Below are positions 18,468 through 27,594 of a DNA stretch of 64,000 nucleotides, in pieces. Source of the stretch: Polynucleobacter sp. AP-Jannik-300A-C4 (GTDB lineage: Bacteria; Pseudomonadota; Gammaproteobacteria; Burkholderiales; Burkholderiaceae); assembly GCF_018688335.1 (NCBI RefSeq), contig NZ_CP061316.1:558001-622000 (forward strand). The letters run 5' to 3'. Every line of letters begins with the position of its first letter. The first letter of the stretch is position 1. The notes beneath the pieces are model-generated. The model worked only from the letters and a program-made list of their open reading frames with translations. It had not been told where the DNA came from and made no database searches. Position numbers and translations under genes: made by a program.

Positions 18468-20660
18468 TTAAACCCCTGCTGGAATATTGGAGCTAGAAAC
18501 AAATGTTTCAACTCCAGCTTCGATAACGTTGAAAGGAATATCCAAAGCCCAGGCCGCACCAATAGCAGCTGCAAGGCTTAAGTGTGGCGCCCATTCAAGG
18601 GATGACTCCTTCACTGCTGGAGGAATTGGAATCACCAACTTGTCTACCTTGCCTTGCTTGAGCGTAATTACAGTTGGACTCACAATAATTGAGCGACCAT
18701 CTTTTTCTTGGTGAGCAGTAACTACAGGAGAGTTCGACTCTTGAGAGAAGTACATGACTTCACCTTTACTGAGCTCAGCCATTTTGACAATCATTGGATC
18801 ATCTGCATTTAATACGCTGGTGCCAGTGGGTAATACGACATCAACCTGGGTGCGCACTACATTAAATAATTGATCTTCTTCGCTGATGTTATGTTCAGGA
18901 AAGAGTTTGAGTGGATCAATATTGAGGACGACCCCAACCTGGCATTGATCATATGCGAGACCCTCTAGCAATAAGGATGCATTGTCATTCTCAAGGACGG
19001 CAACTTCAATCGCTCTATTTTGAAGAGTGCGTCGTGCATTTTCCCAGTGGGAAGGAGATGTTTTTTTGATCGATCTGTTACCAAAATACAGGCCAAGATT
19101 AGTAGAGAGCCCAACATGCACATTGGTCAATCTTATGAAGTGGGCAACCATTTCAGCGACGATAGTTCTTCCGGAATTACCGCTAATACCAACGATTGGA
19201 ATTCTGAAATCGTATCCTGGAGGAAAGAGATGGTTTGCAATTTCTTCGCCAACAGGTTGTGGAGTGCCACTGGCAGGCTTTAAGTGCATCAATAAACCTG
19301 GACCTGCATTCACTTCAACAATGGCGGCGTTCTGCGACTCTAGTGGTTTACTAATATCTTGCGCAACGAGGTCAATTCCCGCAATTTCAAGTCCTACAAC
19401 GCGTGCAGCCAAAGCTACTTGGTGGGCTACTTCAGGGTGAACTAAATCAGTCACATCAAATGCCACATTGCCATTACTTTGAATCAATACTTTTTGATCA
19501 ACCGCTGGAATACTGTCACCAGTTAGTTTCTGGCGAGCCAGCTCTAGCTCAACTGCAGAATCGATCCGAACTGGGTTAAGAGGACACTCTTCAGTCGTGC
19601 CACGGCGCGGATCAGAGTTAATCTGAATTTGAATAAGTTCAAGAACAGTATGCTTGCAATCACCGGTGACCCAAACAGTTTCCCCTTTAGCGGCTGCCAC
19701 TACTTTATTGCCGACCACTAACAAGCGATGTTCATCGCCAATGATGTGGCGCTCAACTAAAACCTCGCTACCTTCATTAATTGCTACAGCGTAGGCCGCT
19801 TCGATTTCTTGCTGGGTATAGAGGTTGATAAATACGCCACGACCATGGTTGCCATCAATCGGCTTCACAACTACTGGTAAGCCAATATCTTGCGCGGCTT
19901 CCCAAGCATCATCAGGACTTGTAACAACTCTACCTTCAGGGATTGGAACCCCCGCGCTCGCGAGCAAGCTCTTAGTCAGATCTTTATCGCGCGAAATAGT
20001 TTCTGCGATGGCGCTAGTTTGATCAGTTTCTGCTGTCCAAATACGTCGCTGCTTGGAGCCATATCCGAGTTGAACTAAGTTGCCGCTAGACAGCCTGATG
20101 TAAGGAATTTCTCGAACAGTAGCAGCGTTGACAATGCAGGCTGTACTGGGGCCAAGGCAGAGATCGTCACTTAAATCACGAAGTTCTTCAATGATCTGCT
20201 CTCGTAGAGCAATGGCATCACCATTATCTTGAATGAGGGTGAGGAGGAGGTCACGCGCAAACTTAAACGCTTGCAATGTCACCGCTTCTTCAGTGGCACT
20301 CACAATGACTTTGTAAACGCCTCGGCGACCACCATCACGCGCTCTGCCAAAACCACCAGCTATTCCAGCTAGGTTTTGAAGCTCGATAGTGAGATGCTCG
20401 AGAATGTGCCCAGGCCAGGTGCCTTCTTCAACACGTTTTAAAAACCCACCGGGTTCTCCGTAGCTGCAGCGATGTTCATGCAAGCTTGGAAGGCATTTAC
20501 AAAGACGATCGTAGAAACCGGGAATTAAGTCGGATGGATAGTCTTCTAGATCGCCAATATCGATCAAAACTTCAAGAGCAGGGTTGTAGCTCCACATATT
20601 GGGGCCACGCAGATGTCGGTGGCTCAGGATTTCAATGGTTTTATCTAGTAATTGGGGCAT
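18468..20660 (-). CDS. Second cyanophycin synthetase-like protein, shortened and with altered Mur P-loop
   Basis: A 730-residue CphA paralogue placed immediately upstream of cphA. The N-domain and ATP-grasp part are well kept (GPSTACIVNAATVREIPY, KPIDGNHGRGVFIN, EVNAGPGLLMHLKP). The Mur-ligase part is degenerate: its P-loop is GNSGRT, with Arg498 where catalytic members have Lys, and the protein ends about 125 residues earlier than CphA, losing the C-terminal ligase domain. It resembles the CphA' paralogues known beside cphA in betaproteobacteria such as Cupriavidus. It may extend primers, form a heterocomplex or have lost arginine addition; activity cannot be judged from sequence. Confidence 0.88.
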   Translation of the reverse strand: MPQLLDKTIEILSHRHLRGPNMWSYNPALEVLIDIGDLEDYPSDLIPGFYDRLCKCLPSLHEHRCSYGEPGGFLKRVEEGTWPGHILEHLTIELQNLAGIAGGFGRARDGGRRGVYKVIVSATEEAVTLQAFKFARDLLLTLIQDNGDAIALREQIIEELRDLSDDLCLGPSTACIVNAATVREIPYIRLSSGNLVQLGYGSKQRRIWTAETDQTSAIAETISRDKDLTKSLLASAGVPIPEGRVVTSPDDAWEAAQDIGLPVVVKPIDGNHGRGVFINLYTQQEIEAAYAVAINEGSEVLVERHIIGDEHRLLVVGNKVVAAAKGETVWVTGDCKHTVLELIQIQINSDPRRGTTEECPLNPVRIDSAVELELARQKLTGDSIPAVDQKVLIQSNGNVAFDVTDLVHPEVAHQVALAARVVGLEIAGIDLVAQDISKPLESQNAAIVEVNAGPGLLMHLKPASGTPQPVGEEIANHLFPPGYDFRIPIVGISGNSGRTIVAEMVAHFIRLTNVHVGLSTNLGLYFGNRSIKKTSPSHWENARRTLQNRAIEVAVLENDNASLLLEGLAYDQCQVGVVLNIDPLKLFPEHNISEEDQLFNVVRTQVDVVLPTGTSVLNADDPMIVKMAELSKGEVMYFSQESNSPVVTAHQEKDGRSIIVSPTVITLKQGKVDKLVIPIPPAVKESSLEWAPHLSLAAAIGAAWALDIPFNVIEAGVETFVSSSNIPAGV

Positions 20661-20870
20661 GTGTGGAATGGGGAAACTCAGCGCCGCATCGGAAGGTGAG
20701 GGCGGGGATGTCTCAGACTATCTCTCTGGTTCTAGTAATTGTTCAAAATCCACAAAATTAGCAAAAATACATAAAAAAGACTATTTCGATAATTTAACGG
20801 CTTTCTAGCTCTGAAAGTTGACAGCATCATTAAATCTTAGAAACCTAGCTCCACTATACTTTTAGGACTA

Positions 20871-23219
20871 ATGAAGCCAGACATTTCCCCATCCGTACCC
20901 TCTGTACCCATTCAATGGGTTGCTGCATTAGAGGCCGATCAGTCCCCGGTAAAAGGGCTGGATTCCATACTGGCATGGGTTGAGCTGGATCTTGACGACA
21001 TGATGCGCTTTGAAAAAAGCCTTCTTTGCTTGATCCCGTCAGGGCTTTTTTGGACAGATGGCACCCACTCAGAATTTTGGCCGATTAGCTCTGGAGCCCA
21101 TCTTCTCCAGGGAGATCACGCTGGAGTGGGTTATCTGAAATTGGAGTCTGAGGTCTCTTTGCTGAGGCTTTGGCGCTTTACTTTGGCTGTTAATCCTCAA
21201 ATATTGCGCCTTCAGAGTGCCTATAAGCAGTTCATGGCTGGTGCCCAGATCGTCAAGGATTCTGAGGCTTCTGAATACGATAAACAGGTTTGCCCAGTTT
21301 GTTTAAGTCCAAAGCCAGCCAATTCAGAAGCTTGCCCCACCTGCGATCCTGAAGATGATGCTCCTCCATCTACTTTGACCTTATTTAAGCTGTGGCGTTT
21401 TGCGCGCCCCTATAAAAAAGAGCTTTTATTGGGCTTTTTTCTGACTTTGCTCTCAACCGGCGCTACTTTGATCCCGCCTTACTTGACGATGCCTTTAATG
21501 GATCACGTATTGATCCCATATGAAAAAGGTAATCCGATTGACTTCAATTTAGCAAGCAAATATCTCATTGCTTTATTTGTTGCCGCTGTCGTAGCCTGGG
21601 GTTTGGGTTGGTGGAAAACATACTTACTTGCATTGGTGAGTGAGCGTATCGGGGCAGATTTACGCAATACCACTTTTGAGCATTTGCTGAAATTATCTTT
21701 GGAGTATTTTGGCGGCAAAAGAACTGGTGACTTGATTGCGCGTATTGGTGCTGAGACGGATCGCATCTGCGTATTTTTATCTTTGTACGCTTTGGACTTT
21801 GCGACCGATGTGATCATGATCACGATGACTGCAGCAATTTTAGTTTCGATTGACCCCTTGCTAGCATTAGTAACTCTCGCGCCATTGCCATTTATTGTGT
21901 GGATGATTCATGTGGTCCGAGATAAGCTGCGTTTTGGTTTTGAAAAGATTGATCGCATTTGGTCTGAAGTGACTAATATTTTGGCGGATACGATTCCAGG
22001 CATTCGGGTTGTCAAGGCTTTTGCTCAAGAAGAACGCGAGCTCAAACGTTTTGTAGATTCGAATAAGCACAATTTGCAAATTAATGATCGCGTTAATCGA
22101 GTATGGGGTTTGTTCTCGCCAACAGTTACGCTATTAACTGAAACTGGCCTCTTGGTAGTGTGGGGTTTTGGTATTTGGCAGGTGGCTCATCAAAAAGTGA
22201 CAGTAGGTGTGTTGATCGCTTTCTTGGCCTATATCGGACGCTTTTACATTCGATTAGATTCCATGAGTCGTATTGTTTCGCATACCCAAAAAGCTGCTGC
22301 TGGTGCCAAACGTATTTTTGATATCTTGGATCATGTTTCCAGTGTTCCCGAGCCAATCAATCCAGCGCCATTGGGGCAAGTGAAGGGTCAAATCTCCTTA
22401 AGGGGCGTGGGTTTCCGTTATGGCAATCGTGCCGTTTCTAAGGGGATTGATCTGGACATTGCTCCAGGTGAAATGATTGGTTTAGTGGGCCATAGCGGTT
22501 CAGGCAAGAGCACGCTAGTGAATTTGATTTGCCGCTTCTATGATGTGAGTTCAGGCGCCATCACATTAGACGGGCGCGACATTCGTAGCATCGGAATTGC
22601 GGACTATCGCAAGCGCATTGGTTTGGTACTGCAAGAACCCTTCTTATTCTTTGGCACGATTGCAGAAAATATTGCGTACGGAAAACCAGATGCTTCGCGC
22701 GAAGAAATTATTGAAGCAGCACGCGCTGCACATGCTCACGAATTTATTCTGCGCTTACCGCTGGGTTACGACTCCTTGGTAGGTGAGCGTGGCCAATCTC
22801 TTTCTGGTGGAGAGCGTCAACGTATCTCAATTGCACGTGCGCTTTTAATTAATCCAAGCATTTTGATTTTGGATGAAGCAACCTCATCGGTAGACACCAC
22901 AACTGAAAAAGAAATTCAGCGCGCATTGGATAATCTGGTGAAAGGTCGCACGACGATTGCGATTGCTCATCGCCTTTCTACTCTTCGAAAAGCTGACCGC
23001 TTAGTAGTGCTAGATAAGGGAGAGATTGTGGAGATCGGATCACATGATCAGTTAATGGATGCAAGGGGTGCGTATTACGCTTTGTATCAAGCGCAACTTC
23101 GCCACGCTGCAGAACTGGTTGAAGGTGGTGCGATTGGCGAGAGCATTGATGAGAATCAAAATGAAATAGATGAAGAGCGACTTCAAGTTATTGCCAAAGA
23201 TGTCGGGGGAGGGGTATGA
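20871..23219 (+). CDS. Cyanophycin-locus ABC exporter (TMD-NBD fusion) with N-terminal extension
   Basis: A 782-residue ABC half-transporter. An unusual N-terminal region of about 170 residues ends in a zinc-ribbon-like pair, CPVC at 141-144 and CPTC at 155-158. Six transmembrane helices follow (about 180-470), then the ATPase domain with Walker A GHSGSGKST, signature LSGGERQR, Walker B ILILDEATSSVD and the IAHRL switch histidine. It is divergent from the two cphA genes, and its stop overlaps the DUF1854 start (ATGA). This gene pair is annotated elsewhere as cyanophycin metabolism-associated. The transported substrate is unknown. Confidence 0.9.
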   Translation: MKPDISPSVPSVPIQWVAALEADQSPVKGLDSILAWVELDLDDMMRFEKSLLCLIPSGLFWTDGTHSEFWPISSGAHLLQGDHAGVGYLKLESEVSLLRLWRFTLAVNPQILRLQSAYKQFMAGAQIVKDSEASEYDKQVCPVCLSPKPANSEACPTCDPEDDAPPSTLTLFKLWRFARPYKKELLLGFFLTLLSTGATLIPPYLTMPLMDHVLIPYEKGNPIDFNLASKYLIALFVAAVVAWGLGWWKTYLLALVSERIGADLRNTTFEHLLKLSLEYFGGKRTGDLIARIGAETDRICVFLSLYALDFATDVIMITMTAAILVSIDPLLALVTLAPLPFIVWMIHVVRDKLRFGFEKIDRIWSEVTNILADTIPGIRVVKAFAQEERELKRFVDSNKHNLQINDRVNRVWGLFSPTVTLLTETGLLVVWGFGIWQVAHQKVTVGVLIAFLAYIGRFYIRLDSMSRIVSHTQKAAAGAKRIFDILDHVSSVPEPINPAPLGQVKGQISLRGVGFRYGNRAVSKGIDLDIAPGEMIGLVGHSGSGKSTLVNLICRFYDVSSGAITLDGRDIRSIGIADYRKRIGLVLQEPFLFFGTIAENIAYGKPDASREEIIEAARAAHAHEFILRLPLGYDSLVGERGQSLSGGERQRISIARALLINPSILILDEATSSVDTTTEKEIQRALDNLVKGRTTIAIAHRLSTLRKADRLVVLDKGEIVEIGSHDQLMDARGAYYALYQAQLRHAAELVEGGAIGESIDENQNEIDEERLQVIAKDVGGGV

Positions 23220-23692
23220 GTCACCATCAAAAATCCTATACTCTGGAGCGCGATGCCCTTGGTCGTCTAGTGTTTACAGATGCTCGGGGAACTTCGCACA
23301 TTGGCGTCTTTCCAGTAAGGGCGTTCCCAATTACAGAGCCAGAGGCCGGAATCTCCATCATGGACCAGTCTGGTAAAGAGTTGTGCTGGTTTGATGATGC
23401 CAAGACTATTCCTGAAGGTGACTTTGCTCTTATTAAGGAAGAGTTGGCAGCTCGTGAGTTCATGCCCGTGATTGAAAAGATCATCAAAGTGTCTACTTTT
23501 GCCACTCCAAGTCTTTGGGATATTGAAACTGACCGAGGCCCCACCAGGATTCGCCTCAAAGGTGAGGAAGATATTCGTCGCATTGCCGGAAATACGCTAC
23601 TGATTGCTGACTCCAATGGACTACAGTTCTTGATCTCAGATTCCACGAAGCTCGATAAGGTTAGCAAGAAGCTTTTGGACCGCTTCAGATAG
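23216..23692 (+). CDS. DUF1854 protein associated with cyanophycin metabolism
   Basis: A 158-residue soluble protein translated from an ATG overlapping the ABC transporter stop. It carries DUF1854 features: GVFPVRAFPITEPEAGISIMD, KELCWFDD, FMPVIEKIIKVST, WDIETDRGPTRIRLKGEEDIRRI and GLQFLISDSTKL. The function of the family is unknown. The strict coupling with the exporter and the adjacent cph genes suggests it works with the transporter, perhaps as an accessory or regulatory subunit; this is inference. Confidence 0.87.
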   Translation: MSHHQKSYTLERDALGRLVFTDARGTSHIGVFPVRAFPITEPEAGISIMDQSGKELCWFDDAKTIPEGDFALIKEELAAREFMPVIEKIIKVSTFATPSLWDIETDRGPTRIRLKGEEDIRRIAGNTLLIADSNGLQFLISDSTKLDKVSKKLLDRFR

Positions 23693-23873
23693 CAATTTCA
23701 CTGCTAATTTTTATTAGGGTTATTACTAATTCAACTAGTGAAAGCCCTAGGTATCGATTTAAATATTGTTGATGCCAATCAAGAGATCTGTGCCCGGATC
23801 GATCAAAAATCATCACACAACAAAGAAAAGCCAAAGTAATATTGGTATTCAAAAATTTTTTGGAGGAGCGTTC

Positions 23874-24881
23874 ATGAAGATGAAGTTAAAAGGGGCATTG
23901 ATTTCCACCGCATTAGCCCTCGGTGCTGTAACTGTTTCACCTGCTTTTGCTGCTTGGGAGCCAACCAAGCCAGTTGAGTTCATTATTCCTGCCGGTCCTG
24001 GTGGTGGTGCTGACCAAATGGCTCGCGTGATCCAAGGTATTGTCACCAAGCATAACTTGATGAAGCAATCGATCATTCCAATTAATAAGTCTGCTGGTGC
24101 AGGTGCAGAAGGTTTCTTGGCAATTAAGGAAGCTAAGGGCGATCCAAACAAGATCATCATTACGCTGTCAAACTTGTTCACTACGCCGATGGCAACTGGC
24201 GTTCCATTTAACTGGAAAGAAATTACTCCGGTAGCTATGTTGGCTCTAGACCAGTTTGTTCTCTGGACCAATGCTGATAAGCCTTACAAAAACGCTCCTG
24301 AATATATTGCTGCAGCAAAAGCAGCAGGTCCTGGTAAGTTCCGCATGGGCGGTACAGGCTCTAAGCAAGAAGATCAAATCATTACCGTAGCGCTTGAGAA
24401 AGCAACTGGTGCCAAGTTCACCTACTTGCCTTTCAAAGGGGGTGGCGCTGTAGCAGTTCAGCTCGTTGGCAACCACATTGATTCATCTGTAAACAACCCA
24501 ATTGAGGCTGTTGCTCAATGGCGTGCAGGTAAGTTGCGTGCTCAGTGCGTATTTGATGACACTCGTATGCCTTACAAGCAAAAGATGACCGATACTCTCT
24601 CATGGAACGACGTGCCAACTTGTAAAGAAGTTGGAGTGGATACTGACTACGTGATGTTGCGCGGTATCTTCATGGCTCCTGGTGTAACACAAGAGCAAGT
24701 TGATTACTATGTAGAGCTTTTCAAGAAAGTTCGTGCCACACCTGAGTGGAAAGACTTCATGGAAAAGGGTGCATTTAATCAAACCTTCATGACCGGTAAG
24801 GAATTTAGAAACTGGTTGACCTTGAACGAAGCGCTTCACTTGCAGTTGATGACTGAAGCTGGTTTCTTGGCTAAGAAGTAA
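23874..24881 (+). CDS. tctC: Tripartite tricarboxylate-type transporter substrate-binding protein (Bug/TctC family)
   Basis: A 335-residue exported binding protein. The start at 23874 is set by GGAGGAG just upstream and by the signal peptide MKMKLKGALISTALALGAV ending near AFAAWEP. Bug-family features are PVEFIIPAGPGGGADQMAR, SAGAGAEGFLAIKEAKGDPNKI, KFRMGGTGSKQEDQI and FTYLPFKGGGAVAVQLVGNH. Such receptors bind citrate or other carboxylates in the periplasm and pass them to TctAB. The ligand cannot be predicted. A stem-loop follows before tctB, which often raises expression of the binding protein over the membrane subunits. Confidence 0.92.
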   Translation: MKMKLKGALISTALALGAVTVSPAFAAWEPTKPVEFIIPAGPGGGADQMARVIQGIVTKHNLMKQSIIPINKSAGAGAEGFLAIKEAKGDPNKIIITLSNLFTTPMATGVPFNWKEITPVAMLALDQFVLWTNADKPYKNAPEYIAAAKAAGPGKFRMGGTGSKQEDQIITVALEKATGAKFTYLPFKGGGAVAVQLVGNHIDSSVNNPIEAVAQWRAGKLRAQCVFDDTRMPYKQKMTDTLSWNDVPTCKEVGVDTDYVMLRGIFMAPGVTQEQVDYYVELFKKVRATPEWKDFMEKGAFNQTFMTGKEFRNWLTLNEALHLQLMTEAGFLAKK

Positions 24882-24889
24882 TCTTTAAA

Positions 24890-24913
24890 TAGGGCCTCGA
24901 ATCCGGGGCCCTA
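24890..24913 (+). terminator. Intercistronic stem-loop between tctC and tctB
   Basis: A perfect 7-bp GC-rich stem, TAGGGCC 24890-24896 with GGCCCTA 24907-24913, and a 10-nt loop. It lacks a T-run, so it is more likely an attenuator or mRNA-stabilising structure than a full terminator; this arrangement suits higher expression of the binding protein. Confidence 0.5.
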
Positions 24914-25002
24914 TCCCTGAGTAGATAAATTTACTTTTAGTGATTTCTAGAAGTAGTTCAATATTGTTTTTTTAATTAACCTTCATATTGGTGATCGAAG
25001 TA

Positions 25003-25527
25003 ATGTCTGAAAATTCAAATAATAATAGTCACGAGTCGCTCGTTAGCGTCCGGACAATGGATATGATTACTGCAGCCTTGTTTATTGTCTTGGGTGCCAT
25101 TTTTATGTATGGCTCTATCAAATTAGGCAATGGCTGGGGTTCGGATGGCCCTGAGGCGGGTTATTTCCCTTTCTACATTAGCTTGATCATGTCAGCGGCT
25201 AGTGCAGTTACTCTCTATAAGGCCTACGCCGATAAGAGTGAAGAAGAGGAATCTTTTGTTGATAAGGGCCCATTCAAACAGGTCCTCTCTGTTTTATTGC
25301 CAGCAGCTGTTTTCGTTCTCGGAATGCAGTTAATTGGTATCTATGTTTCTGCATTTATTTATATTGCGGTATTTATGAGATGGCTAGGAAAATACGCGCT
25401 TTGGAAATCGATTGTGGTTGGTTTGGGTGTATCTGTTGCGCTCTTTATGGTCTTTGAGATTTGGTTCCAAGTTCCGCTCCCGCATGGCGCACTCTTCAAT
25501 CCATTAGCGATTGTTGGTGTGCAATAA
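25003..25527 (+). CDS. tctB: TctB-family small membrane subunit
   Basis: A 174-residue protein with four hydrophobic segments, typical of TctB. SDGPEAGYFPFYISLIMSA is the conserved loop after the first helix, and LPHGALFNPL lies near the C-terminus. The ATG at 25003 is preferred over an in-frame TTG 15 nt upstream; neither has a strong ribosome binding site. It lies between tctC and tctA and forms the membrane complex with TctA. Confidence 0.88.
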   Translation: MSENSNNNSHESLVSVRTMDMITAALFIVLGAIFMYGSIKLGNGWGSDGPEAGYFPFYISLIMSAASAVTLYKAYADKSEEEESFVDKGPFKQVLSVLLPAAVFVLGMQLIGIYVSAFIYIAVFMRWLGKYALWKSIVVGLGVSVALFMVFEIWFQVPLPHGALFNPLAIVGVQ

Positions 25528-25566
25528 AAATAACAATTACAAAAATTAAATAAGAAGGAGATCAAG

Positions 25567-27066
25567 TTGGAAGAAATTAGCGCTCTATTTCAAGGCTTTG
25601 CTGTAGCCTTGACGCCATTCAACTTATTACTAATGTTTGTTGGCGTAACACTTGGCGTGATTATTGGCGTATTGCCAGGTTTAGGTGGTGCTAACGGTAT
25701 CGCGATTTTGCTGCCTTTAACATTTACTATGCCGCCTACCTCTGCAATTATTATGCTGTCCTGTATTTACTGGGGCGCATTATTTGGCGGGGCGATTACA
25801 TCGATTCTCTTCAATATTCCGGGTGAGCCGTGGTCCGTTGCAACCACCTTTGATGGCTATCCAATGGCTCGTGAAGGTAAGGCTGGACAGGCTTTAACTG
25901 CTGCGTTTACTTCATCATTTGTTGGCGCATTCTTTGCCATCGTGATGATTACCTTCTTAGCCCCATTAATTGCTAAGTTTGCGCTAGAGTTTGGACCTCC
26001 AGAGTTCTTCTCGGTTTACTTGCTCACCTTCTGTAGTTTCGTGGGTATGAGTAAGGGTTCGCCATTCAAAACGATTGCATCAATGATGCTTGGTTTTGCG
26101 CTGGCTACTGTAGGTATGGACACCGTAACTGGACAACTTCGTTTAACTTTCGGAAGTCAAGAACTCATGCGTGGTTTCGACTTCTTGATTGCGGTTATCG
26201 GCTTGTTTGGTATCGGCGAGATTTTGGACTCCATGGAAGAGGGTCTGCAATTTAAAGGCGCTGCTGCAAAAATTCGCCGTCAGGTTGTATTGGAAACTTG
26301 GGCTACATTGCCAAAGTATTGGGCGACTTCATTGCGCAGTTGCTTAATCGGTTGCTGGATGGGTATTACTCCAGGTGGCGCTACACCAGCTTCCTTCATG
26401 GCCTACGGTGTTGCAAAACGCGTTTCTAAAAATGGCGACAAGTTCGGTAAAGGTGAAATCGAAGGGGTGATTGCTCCTGAGACGGCAGCTCATGCTGCAG
26501 GTACTGCTGCCTTATTGCCTATGTTGTCCTTAGGTATTCCTGGATCTCCAACAGCAGCTGTGTTGCTTGGTGGCTTGCTGATCTGGGGTCTCCAGCCTGG
26601 CCCATTGCTGTTCGTTGAGCAGTCTGACTTCGTATGGGGATTGATTGCAAGTATGTACCTTGGAAACATCGCTGGTCTGATCGTGGTGTTAACTTGTGTC
26701 CCTGTCTTTGCATCGATTTTGAGAATTCCTTTCTCAATCATTGCGCCAGTTATTTTGGTGGTCTGTGCAGTGGGTGCGTATACGGTAGGAAATGCTTCAT
26801 TTGACGTATGGCTCATGCTGATATTCGGTGTGGTTGGTTATGTCTTTAAGAAACTAGACTACCCAATGGCTCCGATGGTTCTCGCCTTAGTATTGGGTGA
26901 CCGTGCAGAAGACTCTTTCCGTCAGTCCATGCTCATGTCTGGCGGCGGTTTAGATATCTTCTTCTCAAACTACCTAGTAGGCGGTATCAGTGGCTTGGCG
27001 TTGCTCTTGTTGTTATGGCCTTTAATCAGCAAAGTAATCGGCAAGAAAAAAGCTGCTGCAGCGTAA
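25567..27066 (+). CDS. tctA: TctA-family large membrane subunit
   Basis: A 499-residue permease with about 12 hydrophobic segments. Hallmarks are GVIIGVLPGLGGANGIAILLP near the N-terminus, GALFGGAITSILFNIPGEP, and the second repeat GIPGSPTAAVLLGGLLIWG. It is the transport subunit of the tripartite tricarboxylate transporter, driven by ion gradient. Translation starts at a TTG with AAGGAG seven bases upstream. No TctDE two-component genes are nearby. A terminator follows. Confidence 0.94.
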   Translation: MEEISALFQGFAVALTPFNLLLMFVGVTLGVIIGVLPGLGGANGIAILLPLTFTMPPTSAIIMLSCIYWGALFGGAITSILFNIPGEPWSVATTFDGYPMAREGKAGQALTAAFTSSFVGAFFAIVMITFLAPLIAKFALEFGPPEFFSVYLLTFCSFVGMSKGSPFKTIASMMLGFALATVGMDTVTGQLRLTFGSQELMRGFDFLIAVIGLFGIGEILDSMEEGLQFKGAAAKIRRQVVLETWATLPKYWATSLRSCLIGCWMGITPGGATPASFMAYGVAKRVSKNGDKFGKGEIEGVIAPETAAHAAGTAALLPMLSLGIPGSPTAAVLLGGLLIWGLQPGPLLFVEQSDFVWGLIASMYLGNIAGLIVVLTCVPVFASILRIPFSIIAPVILVVCAVGAYTVGNASFDVWLMLIFGVVGYVFKKLDYPMAPMVLALVLGDRAEDSFRQSMLMSGGGLDIFFSNYLVGGISGLALLLLLWPLISKVIGKKKAAAA

Positions 27067-27089
27067 GCTAAAGCGCTAAATGAGTAAAG

Positions 27090-27113
27090 AAAAGGGGGCG
27101 CAAGCCCCTTTTT
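27090..27113 (+). terminator. Rho-independent terminator after tctA
   Basis: GGGGC (27095-27099), GCAA tetraloop and GCCCC (27104-27108) form a compact stem flanked by AAAAG and TTTTT. It ends the tctCBA transcript before the copper region. Confidence 0.85.
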
Positions 27114-27149
27114 CTATTGGAACAAAAAATCCGATAAAATCACCACATC

Positions 27150-27521
27150 ATGAATTCCCGCAAAAACCACCTCATTCACTGGATTGCTGCTTTAGCAATC
27201 GCAATGAGTGCGCTTGCGCCAGCAGTTTCTCAAGCGGTGTCGCTTGCTAAACATGGTCAAGGTTTTGCAATGGAGATTTGTGCTGCAGATGGCACTAAAT
27301 CGCAGATCAATATTCAAAGTGAAGATCAAGCAGACGTCGCAGAAGTGCAGCCTTGCCCTTATTGCATCGCTCACACAGCTATCACTCCAGCATTTAACAC
27401 GAATCTGACATTCCAGGCACCGCAAACACTTGCTTTGCTGCCACAGCTTTTCTATCAGTCACCCAAGCCACTCGCTGTTTGGGTAACCCCTCCCTCAGCA
27501 GCACCTCCTACACAAGCCTAA
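27150..27521 (+). CDS. cruR: DUF2946 protein, CruR-like copper-responsive upstream ORF (copy 1)
   Basis: A 123-residue DUF2946 protein. A hydrophobic N-terminus (HWIAALAIAMSALAPAVSQA) looks like a signal or membrane anchor; a CPYC motif sits at residues 69-72 and the C-terminus reads PSAAPPTQA. In Bordetella pertussis a DUF2946 member, CruR, senses copper through CXXC during translation and stalls on a C-terminal RAPP motif, controlling Rho termination before a downstream TonB-dependent transporter gene. Here the arrest motif is AAPP (117-120), lacking the arginine. It heads the OprC-like receptor cassette. No Shine-Dalgarno precedes the ATG. The copper role is inference from family and context. 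Confidence 0.85.
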   Translation: MNSRKNHLIHWIAALAIAMSALAPAVSQAVSLAKHGQGFAMEICAADGTKSQINIQSEDQADVAEVQPCPYCIAHTAITPAFNTNLTFQAPQTLALLPQLFYQSPKPLAVWVTPPSAAPPTQA

Positions 27522-27534
27522 TTTATTAATTAGG

Positions 27535-27572
27535 GCATAGCTTTGCTATGCGATAGGCGACACCATGTTGCC
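27535..27572 (+). promoter_or_regulatory. Two-hairpin element after cruR copy 1
   Basis: Thirteen bases after the cruR stop lies GCATAGC-TTT-GCTATGC (27535-27551), a perfect 7-bp hairpin. GGCGAC-ACCAT-GTTGCC (27556-27572) follows, and then a ribosome binding site in TGTGGAG before the ATG at 27595. The same arrangement follows the second cruR copy with compensating base changes, which argues for a conserved RNA structure that takes part in control of the downstream genes. Confidence 0.65.
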
Positions 27573-27594
27573 GCAATCTTGTGTGGAGAAGTAC

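Noticed and set aside
20661..20870. TTGACA at 20818 as promoter of the cyanophycin ABC gene
   Set aside because: No -10 box lies at proper distance; TATACT at 20855 is too close to the start codon and too far from TTGACA.
27565..27594. Longer start for the small membrane protein after cruR copy 1
   Set aside because: That ATG lies in the second hairpin loop region and has no ribosome binding site, while GGAG precedes the ATG at 27595.
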